From positions 1-40,959 of the forward strand of contig JAGWBY010000055.1 of assembly GCA_021295675.1 (NCBI GenBank): a stretch of DNA of 40,959 nucleotides, written 5' to 3'. Positions 33,522 to 40,545 of the stretch are shown piece after piece. A program made the position numbers and the translations under genes. The notes under the pieces were generated by a model. It did no database searches. It was not told the origin of the DNA and worked only from the letters and a program-made list of their open reading frames with translations. The stretch is from Candidatus Latescibacterota bacterium (GTDB taxonomy: Bacteria; Latescibacterota; UBA2968; UBA8231). The first letter of the stretch is position 1. Each line of letters opens with the position of its first letter.

Positions 33522-34628
33522 TTAGGCCTTTCCGGTAAAAAGGTCCATGTATTGGGCGGCGATTTTTTTCTGGGCGTATTCGCGCTGGACGTAGGTGCGG
33601 CACTGGCGGCCTAGATCGGCGCGTTCCGTTGGATTGAGGGCGAAGAAGCGGTGAATTTGTTCGACGAAGGCCGGGTAGTCCTCTGGGTCAACGAGGAATC
33701 CGCCTTCGCGCACGCTCTCGGTTAGGGCATCGACGGCAAAGGCCACGGCCGGGGTGCCGGCGTACATACATTCGAGTTGGGTCTGGCCGAAGCCTTCGAC
33801 GTCGCCGGGTATGTGGATGTTGGGCATGAGGAAAAGATCGCAACTGGTGCGCAGCATGGCCAGCACGTCGTCGGGGACTGGCCCGAGCAGGACGACGCGG
33901 TCTTTTAGGTCTTGTTCGCAGCAGAGCGCTTCCAAGCGCGCGGTTTCGCTTGCAGGAGGGCCGCAGATCAAGAGGCGAATATCTGCGTCGAGTAGGGGCA
34001 TACCTTTTGCCAAAAACTCGACCATGCCCTTGCGGGGGACCTGGCGACCGAAAAGCAGCAGAATGCGATCTTGACCAAAGCGCAGCCCGTGTTCTTCCTC
34101 GAAACGCGCTCTGACCGTCTCCAGCGCGTCTGGTGACAATTCCAGCGGCTCAACCCCTAAGTAGATGATCTCCAACTTGTCCTCAGAGACGCCGCTTGCC
34201 GCGGTAATGCGGCGGCTGTGTTCGCTGATGACGACGACCTTGTCGCAGGCGCGAACTCCCCAGTGCATCAGCGCGCGTGCGAGGGGATTTTTGTAGGTCA
34301 TTTCGAGGCCATAGACGGTGGTGATAAACCGCGCTGGACCCAAAGGGCGCAAGAGTGGAGCCAACGACGCGGCGACCCCGTCGGCGAAGTACACGGCATC
34401 GACGCGGCGGCAGAGCACGGCCCAAAAGGCGGTCACAAAGCAATAGGGGAGGAACCAAGTCAGGTGCAAAAGCGACTGGCGGCCCAGTGCGACGAGATGG
34501 ACTTGGGCTTGGTTGACCAGCCGGGTATAGAGCGCGTGACAGTGGGTCTGGATGCCGCCGATAGTGGGCGGGTAGCGGCGAGCGAGGAAGAGGATGCGGG
34601 GAGGATGGTTTGGCACAGGTGCGGTCAC
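33522..34628 (-). CDS. Glycosyltransferase family 4 protein
   Basis: A 368-residue GT-B fold glycosyltransferase. The N-terminal half has ILFLARRYPPTIGGIQTH (the GGxxxx glycine loop of GT4), RFITTVYGLEMTYKNPLAR and KVVVISEHSRR. The C-terminal half has LLFGRQVPRKGMVEFL, LLICGPPASE and the EX7E-type donor site in GFGQTQLECMYAGTPAVAF. It transfers a nucleotide-activated sugar to a lipid or polysaccharide on the cytoplasmic side. Translation starts at GTG (34628), overlapping the TGA of selD, so the two are coupled. Why a selenophosphate synthase is linked to a glycosyltransferase is unclear; the pairing is probably opportunistic. Confidence 0.92.
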   Translation of the reverse strand: MTAPVPNHPPRILFLARRYPPTIGGIQTHCHALYTRLVNQAQVHLVALGRQSLLHLTWFLPYCFVTAFWAVLCRRVDAVYFADGVAASLAPLLRPLGPARFITTVYGLEMTYKNPLARALMHWGVRACDKVVVISEHSRRITAASGVSEDKLEIIYLGVEPLELSPDALETVRARFEEEHGLRFGQDRILLLFGRQVPRKGMVEFLAKGMPLLDADIRLLICGPPASETARLEALCCEQDLKDRVVLLGPVPDDVLAMLRTSCDLFLMPNIHIPGDVEGFGQTQLECMYAGTPAVAFAVDALTESVREGGFLVDPEDYPAFVEQIHRFFALNPTERADLGRQCRTYVQREYAQKKIAAQYMDLFTGKA

Positions 34629-35666
34629 GGCTCGACGAAGATGCGGCCGGGATTTTCTTTGGTTACTTCGCCGACGAGCGCGGCAGCGTCTAGTTGGAGA
34701 GCGTGGAGGAGGGCCTCGGCCTCGGCTGCGGCTACGGCGATGAGTAGGCCGCCGGAGGTTTGGGCGTCGAAGAGGAGATTGGCGCGGGCCGGATCGACGC
34801 CGTCGGCGACGGTGACTTTGGATGCCAAGAAACGCTGGTTGTCGTGGGAGCCGCCTTCGAGGCCCTTGGCGGCCAGCGCCAAGCTGTGCGCTAGGGCCGG
34901 AACTTGGGCCGCGTAAAAAGTCATTCCCACTTGGCTACCCTCGGCCATTTCCGCGGCGTGCCCCAAAAGGCCGAAGCCGGTGACGTCGGTGACGGCGTGG
35001 ACGGCGAAGTCCGGCAGGATTTCGGCACCGACCTTGTTGAGTGCGAGCATGGATTCCACGGCTTCGGCGAGGTCGGCTTCGGCGAGGTGACCGGCCTTGA
35101 AGGCGTTGGCGATCAGCCCGGTGCCCAGTTTTTTGCTGAGGATGAGGCGGTCGCCGGGCTGGGCACCGGCGTTGGTGTAGATGTGGTCGGGGTGGACGAG
35201 GCCGGTGACGGCGAGGCCGTACTTGAGCTCTGGGTCTTGCACGGTGTGGCCGCCGACGAGAGTGCAGCCAGCTTCGGCTGCTTTGGCTTGGCCGCCGCGC
35301 AGAATCTCGTTGAACACTTCGGGGTCGAGATCACCGGCGGGAAAACCCGCGATGTTGAGCGCGGTGAGGGGCTTGCCGCCCATGGCGTACACGTCGCTGA
35401 GCGAGTTGGCCGCGGGGATCGTCGACGATGGGGGTGAAGAAATCGACGGTCTGTACCAAAGCCTCGCGCTCGTTGAGGCGATAGACGCCGGCGTCGTCGG
35501 CGAGGTTGAAGCCGACGAGCAGGTTGGGATCAGTGTTTGCTGGCAGACCTGCCAGGGCGCGCCGCAACTGGTCGGGGCGCAGCTTGGAAGCTCAGCCGCC
35601 ACAGGCGACCATTTGCGTTAGGCGCTTGGTCTTTTTATAGGTGAATATCTTTTGCCAACGGTTCAT
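34625..35666 (-). CDS. selD: Selenide, water dikinase, itself probably a selenoprotein; frame broken near 35417
   Basis: Makes selenophosphate from selenide and ATP. Reading from the ATG at 35666 gives [10 protein letters not shown], then [10 protein letters not shown], a TGA at residue 25, then [15 protein letters not shown]. In SelD this exact position, after CGG, is the catalytic Cys or Sec, so TGA most likely encodes selenocysteine. Next come [16 protein letters not shown] and [11 protein letters not shown]. The frame then changes and resumes at [20 protein letters not shown], then [32 protein letters not shown], and [12 protein letters not shown] to the stop at 34625. A segment like YDFGRIA is missing at the joint; a 20-nt loss would explain it. 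The upstream region lacks a clear ribosome-binding site. Other selenocysteine genes (selA, selB, selC) are not in this window. Confidence 0.9.
35556..35594 (-). promoter_or_regulatory. Selenocysteine TGA codon with candidate bacterial SECIS hairpin
   Basis: TGA occupies 35594-35592 on the minus strand. Downstream, GCGCC (35580-35576) can pair with GGCGC (35563-35559), enclosing a loop that contains a G (35568), the kind of stem-loop SelB recognises 15-40 nt after the codon. The pairing is by eye and other folds are possible. Confidence 0.5.
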
Positions 35667-35697
35667 ATTTATTGACGTTACGCACAGGAAGCCTCTT

Positions 35698-35799
35698 GGG
35701 TAGGAGATGCTTCGCTGCGCTCAGCATGACAGTGGATGGTGCTTTCTTTCCTTTTCATGCTGAGCGCAGCGAAGCGGAGTCGAAGCGTCTCATCCCTAC
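35698..35799. repeat. Long intergenic inverted repeat, copy 2
   Basis: A 102-bp imperfect palindrome with the core AGATGCTTCGCTGCGCTC on one side and its complement GAGCGCAGCGAAGC on the other, around a CTTTCTTTCCTTTT-type centre. It shares sequence with the copies at 13273 and 37401 and lies in the divergent spacer between selD and the M81 gene. Confidence 0.8.
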
Positions 35800-35900
35800 G
35801 GGGCCTGTGTATAAATCAGATAGTTAGAAAAGATAGCACTATATTCTACGACAAGCGAGGCGAGACCAAAGCGATCTGTTCGCTAGAAAGGTGATACCGA

Positions 35901-37334
35901 ATGCGCATTGCAACAGCAGGTTTTTCCCACGAGTCGAATTCGTTCTATTCGCAGCCGACGCAATTGGAGGATTTCGGGGGCTGCGAAGGCGCGGATGTGA
36001 TTAGCCAGTACGATATTGCCGGGGCTGAGGAGTTTGGCTATGAACTCTATCCGCTGCTAGCCACTGCGGCGATGCCGGGCGGTCCGGTGACCGCGGACAC
36101 ATACGAGCACTTTGTCGGGCGCATCCTCAGCGAATTGGAGGCGGCCCCCAAGCTCGACGGGGTGCTATTGGCACTGCACGGGGCCATGGTCGCCGAGGGG
36201 TTTCCCCAAGCCGACGGCGAGACCGTGCGCCGAGTGCGCGCACTGGTGGGTGACTTGCCCATCGCCGTGACCCACGACTACCACGCCAACGTGCCCCCGG
36301 AGCTGGTGGACGCGGCCGATTCCTTGATCATCTACAAGACCAATCCCCACATTGACCAGCGGGAAAGAGGCTTGCAGGCTGCGTCTATTTTGACGCGGCA
36401 GATTAGGGGCGAGGTCCAGCCCAAGATGGCGTTGGTCAAGCCAGAAGTGCTCTTCAACATCTACTTCCACAACACGAGCGTCGCACCCATGCAGCCGCTG
36501 ATGCAGGCGGCGATTGAGTTGGAGTCCCAAGAGGGCGTTCTCGGGTGTAGCATCGCCGGGGGCTACCAGTACGCGGACGTGCCCTATATGGGGCCGGCGA
36601 TTGTGGTGATTGCGGACGGGGACGAAGAAATGGCGCAGCGCGAAGCCGAGCGGTTGGGTGAACAGATGTGGGCCAGCCGCGACCAGCTAAAGCCTGCGGT
36701 GCCCGATCCGGCTGAGGCCGTGCGGTTGGCGTTGGCGAGCGAGGAGACGCCCGTGTGCCTGCTGGATATGGGCGACAACATCGGCGGCGGCTCGTCTGGG
36801 GACTCGACGTTTGTGTTGGAGCAATTGCTCGCGCAGGAAGCGGACGGTTGGGTTGTGTCGGTCTGGGATGTCGAAAGCGCGCAGGCGTGCTTTGCCGCTG
36901 GCATCGGCGGGCAGGTTCAGCTTCGCGTGGGCGGCAAGACCGACGACATGCACGGGCCGACCTTGGAGGTCGCTGGCCGGGTGCGGACGCTGCACGACGG
37001 GTCGTACGAAGAGCGCGAGCGTCGGCATGGTGGGGGCCGCTATTTTGATCAGGGGCTGACCGCGGTTGTACAAGTCGAGCAGGCCGGGAGCAAAGGATTG
37101 CTCTTGCTCAACAGCAAGCGCGCTTGTCCCAACAGCATCCACCAGATTACTTGTGCGGGGATCCAGCCCGAGCACCAGCGGATCTTGGTGGCCAAGGGGG
37201 CGGTGGCTCCTAGGGCTGCGTATGAACCGGTATGTGGTCGCCTAATTGAGGTGGCCTCGGGCGGAGCGACGGCGATTAACCGGCCCGCCGATGATTACCG
37301 GCTAGCGCGGAAGTCGCTCTATGAGTGGCGTTGA
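35901..37334 (+). CDS. M81-family metallopeptidase-like protein (MlrC family)
   Basis: A 477-residue protein of the MlrC/DUF1485 family, named after the microcystin-degradation protein MlrC. The family start RIATAGFSHESNSF (HES, residues 10-12), VLLALHGAMVAEGF, AVTHDYHANVPPELV (D-x-H-A-N metal motif), IIYKTNPHIDQRERG, and LLDMGDNIGGGSSGDSTFVL all appear in order. Length is normal. Members probably cleave small peptides or amide bonds with a bound metal, and most are not linked to microcystin. GAAAGGTG lies before the ATG. It has no strand-mates nearby and is bracketed on both sides by copies 2 and 3 of the long inverted repeat. Confidence 0.92.
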   Translation: MRIATAGFSHESNSFYSQPTQLEDFGGCEGADVISQYDIAGAEEFGYELYPLLATAAMPGGPVTADTYEHFVGRILSELEAAPKLDGVLLALHGAMVAEGFPQADGETVRRVRALVGDLPIAVTHDYHANVPPELVDAADSLIIYKTNPHIDQRERGLQAASILTRQIRGEVQPKMALVKPEVLFNIYFHNTSVAPMQPLMQAAIELESQEGVLGCSIAGGYQYADVPYMGPAIVVIADGDEEMAQREAERLGEQMWASRDQLKPAVPDPAEAVRLALASEETPVCLLDMGDNIGGGSSGDSTFVLEQLLAQEADGWVVSVWDVESAQACFAAGIGGQVQLRVGGKTDDMHGPTLEVAGRVRTLHDGSYEERERRHGGGRYFDQGLTAVVQVEQAGSKGLLLLNSKRACPNSIHQITCAGIQPEHQRILVAKGAVAPRAAYEPVCGRLIEVASGGATAINRPADDYRLARKSLYEWR

Positions 37335-37400
37335 CAGGCGCGAAGGAGGCGGCTAGCTTAGGCCACCTTTAGGATACGACCTACTACACGACAGTAGAGC

Positions 37401-37495
37401 GGTATGAGATGCTTCGCTTCGCTCAGGCATGACAGCATGGGCGTCGTCACCTGTCATGCTGAGCGGAGCAAAGCGGAGTCGAAGCGTCTCATATC
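37401..37495. repeat. Long intergenic inverted repeat, copy 3
   Basis: A palindrome of about 95 bp beginning GGTATGAGATGCTTCGC and ending GCGTCTCATATC, with inner arms around GCATGACAG and CTGTCATGC. It lies between the M81 gene and the third Gfo/Idh/MocA gene. Confidence 0.8.
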
Positions 37496-37569
37496 TCCCA
37501 TGCTAACGTCCATTGGATTACTGTCGTGTACTTAGGGATACGACTAACTCACATAGGAGGAGAACTGCC

Positions 37570-38552
37570 ATGACGCTTCGCATCGGCCTAATAGGCGCGG
37601 GGGCCAATACCCGCTTGCAGCACATTCCCGGTTTTCAAGGTATTGACGGAGTCGAAATAACCGCGGTCTGCAACCGCTCGCGCGAATCGGGCCAACTCCC
37701 ACAGGTCTTTGAAGATTGGCGGGCGTTGATCGCAAGCGACGATGTCGATGCGATCTGCATCGGCACGTGGCCCTATATGCACTGCCCGATGACGCTGGCT
37801 GGGCTCGAAGCGGGCAAGCACGTGCTGACCGAGGCGCGGATGTGCATGAATCTGGCTGAGGCGCGGCAGATGTACGCGGCCTCGCAGCAAACGGACAAGG
37901 TGGCGATGATCGTGCCAGCGCCCTTCTACTTGTCGGCCGAGCCGCTCTTGCTCGACAAGCTGCACAGCGGTTTTTTCGGCGACCTTTTGGAAATTCACTT
38001 CACCGGTCTCTCCGGCGGCTACGCCCCGGACGCGCCGTTGCACTGGCGCCAGCGCCGCGATCTGTCGGGCAACAACATCATGGCGATGGGCATTGGCAAC
38101 GAGACCGTGCGGCGCTATGCCGGGCACGAAAAGGCGGTGATAGCCTACGGCAAGACATTTACGACCGAGCGGCTCGACGAGGAGATCGGGCAGAACGCCC
38201 CGGCCGATGTGCCGGAGAGCTTGGGCATTGTCGCCGAGTTGGAAAGCGGCGCGACCGCGGTCTATCACTTGAGCAGCGTCGCGCGCTTAGGCCCTGCCTT
38301 TGGCTTTGCCTTTTACGGCACCAAAGGTTCGTTTAAGATGGACGAGAGTGGGATATGGATCGCCGGCGAGGGCGACGACGAGTACCAGTCCTTCGACATC
38401 CCCGAGCATCCGCGCGACGGCTGGCAGGTGGAAGAGGACTTTGTCGATGCCATCCGCGACGGCTTGCCGACGGCGTCAAATACATGGAATTTACCGAATC
38501 CGTGCAGATCAGCATGGCGGAAGGGCGACGGGTAGAGTTGCCGCTCGATTGA
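37570..38552 (+). CDS. Gfo/Idh/MocA-type oxidoreductase without EKP lysine, C-terminus frame-shifted near 38472
   Basis: The start MTLRIGLIGAGANTRLQHIPG (37570) follows AGGAGGAG. Where the family has EKP, this protein has VLTEARMCMNLAEA, so the catalytic lysine is absent; a subgroup of Gfo-like proteins shares this EAR pattern. The first frame runs to about 38472 (EEDFVDAIRDGLP). The natural end DGVKYMEFTESVQISMAEG-RRVELPLD lies in another frame and stops at 38552. About 20 nt seem to be missing at the joint. The N-terminal loop between NRSRES and LPQVFEDW is also seven or eight residues shorter than usual, suggesting an in-frame loss near 37690. NAD(P) binding is likely; the reaction is unknown. 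A strong terminator follows. Confidence 0.85.
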
Positions 38553-38576
38553 CGGCGTAAAAAATGAGGGAAGAGG

Positions 38577-38609
38577 AGCGGCCGGGGCTTTTGCCTCGGC
38601 CGCTTTTTT
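38577..38609 (+). terminator. Rho-independent terminator after the third Gfo/Idh/MocA gene
   Basis: AGCGGCCGGGGC (38577-38588) pairs with GCCTCGGCCGCT (38593-38604), a 12-bp stem with one wobble and a TTTT loop, followed by a run of Ts to 38609. It stands between the convergent oxidoreductase and potassium-channel genes. Confidence 0.9.
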
Positions 38610-39376
38610 ATGCGTCGAGCCGCTCGCCGCAGTGCGGGCAACGGCGCTCTGGGTCTTCTGACCGGTGGGCCGCTAGGGCATCGACAAATCCCGCGCCGAG
38701 CAGGCCGGCTGGCAGCGCGAACATGCCGATTCCCAAGATGGCGATGACCGCGGCAATGGTCTGGCCGAGGGCGGTGATCGGATAGGTGTCGCCGTAGCCG
38801 ACCGTGGTCAAGGTAACGATGCTCCACCACATGGTGGCCGGGATGCTGGTAAAGACCTCGGGCTGGTCCTCGTGCTCGACGAAGTACATCAGCGACGAGG
38901 AGAGGGCCAACAGGATCAGCAGCACTAAGAAGATGCTAACAAGCTCTTCTTTGCGGTCGGCAATGACGTGGCCGAGCAAGCGCAGGGCGCGGAAGTAGCG
39001 CACTAGTTTGAGGACGCGGAAGATCCGCAGGACGCGTATCACGCGGACAAAGCGCGCATCTACGCTCATGGGCGGCAGGAACAAGGGGAGGATGGCTACG
39101 ATGATGGCCATAGGCGTGAGGACAAAGCGAATGCGCCCGGTTACGGGCTGCGAAAACCGAGGGTTGGCAGTAATGACCCATAGGCGCACTAGGTACTCGA
39201 CTGCGAACACGGTCAGTGAGAAATCCTCAAAAAGTTCAAAGGCGGCGCGATTGAGGTTGTAGATAGGCTCGACGGTTTCGAGGATCAAGGCGACGATGTT
39301 GAGCAAGATCAGGACGATAATGGCCACATCGAACGTCTGGCTCGATGAAGCGATAGACGCGCTCTTTGAGGCTCAT
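38608..39376 (-). CDS. Voltage-gated-type potassium channel (ion transporter), frame broken near 39335
   Basis: Six predicted membrane segments, a charged S4-like helix (ARFVRVIRVLRIFRVLKLVRY) and the K+ selectivity filter TVGYGD. The C-terminus ends with a CPHCGERLDA knuckle. The natural start is MSLKERVYRFIEP (ATG at 39376), typical of this family, but after that the frame shifts and resumes with SQTFDVAIIVLILLN. Relatives have a linker like AEPGDRA at this point, so a short out-of-frame loss (about 20-26 nt) is likely; without it the protein is about 260 residues, as usual. It lets K+ cross the inner membrane. Its ATG is 4 bp from the stop of the upstream FAD oxidoreductase, so they are co-transcribed. 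Confidence 0.88.
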
Positions 39377-39380
39377 CTGC

Positions 39381-40514
39381 TTACTCCCACTTTGCGAAGA
39401 CCTCCTCGGCCAACCCGAAAGCGGTGGTCATGCCGGCACCGCTGATGCCATTGACGATTTTTACGCCGGGTGCGGGGTCGGCGATAAAGTCGGCTTGGTC
39501 GGGGTGTTTGGCGTAGATGCCGTGCCAGCGTTGGGCGATGTGCAGGGCTGGAGCGGCGAGGAAGGTCTGGAGATAGTTGAGGATTAGCTGGTCGATTGCG
39601 GGTTTGTCGAAGGGATCTATTACCCAGCCGTATTCGTGCGAGTCGCCGATGACGATTTCGCCGCGGCCGTTTTGCGAGGCCATGACGTGGATGCCCCACT
39701 GGTCGAATTCGGGGCGCTCGGCGGCGATGCGCTGGGTGTAGGCGGCCAGCGTCTGGCACTGCTTGAAGGCGGCGTAGTGGCGCAAGGTCAACCCGGCGGC
39801 GAGCATCGGCCCGAGACGCCAGTTGCCGGGCTGGGGCGCGGTGCGCATCATCTGCAACTTGCAGCGAGTGAGTCCGCTGGTAGCAAATACTTGGGGGTAG
39901 AGCGATTCAAAGTCGGTGCCGCTGCAGACGATGGCGCGGTCAACGGACCAAGTTTCCGCTGGCGTGTAGATCTGGGGCAGGTCGATGTGGTGGACCGGAG
40001 TGGAGAAGCGGAGGGTGATGCCGTACTCGTGTGCTAGGTAATCTGGCAGCGCGGCAATGGCTTCGCGGGGATCGACGCAGAGTTCGGTGGTGCTCCAGAG
40101 GCCGCCTTGGAGTCCAGCGGGCTGCACGGCGTGGCTGCGAGCGAGCACGGCGTCTTGGTCTAGCAACTCGACCGAGTAGCCGAGTTCGGGAGCGAGGGCG
40201 GCGAATTCGGCGAGTACGGCGTATTCGTCATTGGCGTAGGCCAAGTGCAGCGAGCCGGTTTGAGCTAACCAGATATCGGCTTTGGGAGCGAGGTCGAGCC
40301 ATATTTGGCGCGTGCGCAGGGCGCGTTGGTGAATGAGACCGGGGGCTTGGCCGATGGGCCAAATCATGCCGAAGTTGCGGATCGAGGCCCCTTGGGCTTG
40401 AGGGGTGCGCTCGAAGAGGACGACGCGGTGGCCGCGCTTGGCCGCGGCAAGGGCGTGGGCCAGCCCGACGATGCCAGCGCCGATTACGGCGATATCCGCT
40501 TTGAGGTCGGGCAT
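39381..40514 (-). CDS. FAD-dependent oxidoreductase of the phosphonate-linked DAO group (TIGR03364-like)
   Basis: A 377-residue D-amino-acid/glycine-oxidase-like flavoprotein. ADIAVIGAGIVGLAHALAAAKRGHRVVLFE (residues 7-36, given here only as the FAD dinucleotide fold: GxGxxG at 12-17) is followed by ASIRNFGMIWPIGQ, a signature I associate with the TIGR03364 family found in phosphonate-utilisation clusters. The end, VNGISGAGMTTAFGLAEEV, closes the FAD site. Such enzymes oxidise aminoalkyl phosphonates, such as N-methylated or hydroxylated aminoethylphosphonate, towards phosphonoacetaldehyde. That role fits the next gene upstream, a phosphonoacetate hydrolase. The ATG has no clear ribosome-binding site. 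The identification of the subgroup is from motif memory. Confidence 0.85.
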   Translation of the reverse strand: MPDLKADIAVIGAGIVGLAHALAAAKRGHRVVLFERTPQAQGASIRNFGMIWPIGQAPGLIHQRALRTRQIWLDLAPKADIWLAQTGSLHLAYANDEYAVLAEFAALAPELGYSVELLDQDAVLARSHAVQPAGLQGGLWSTTELCVDPREAIAALPDYLAHEYGITLRFSTPVHHIDLPQIYTPAETWSVDRAIVCSGTDFESLYPQVFATSGLTRCKLQMMRTAPQPGNWRLGPMLAAGLTLRHYAAFKQCQTLAAYTQRIAAERPEFDQWGIHVMASQNGRGEIVIGDSHEYGWVIDPFDKPAIDQLILNYLQTFLAAPALHIAQRWHGIYAKHPDQADFIADPAPGVKIVNGISGAGMTTAFGLAEEVFAKWE

Positions 40515-40545
40515 GGCAGAGGCTGGTAGTAGTTGTGGGGATGCA

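Noticed and set aside
35592..35594. The TGA in selD as a plain nonsense mutation
   Set aside because: It falls exactly at the catalytic Cys/Sec position, with normal SelD sequence before and after, so selenocysteine is the simpler reading.
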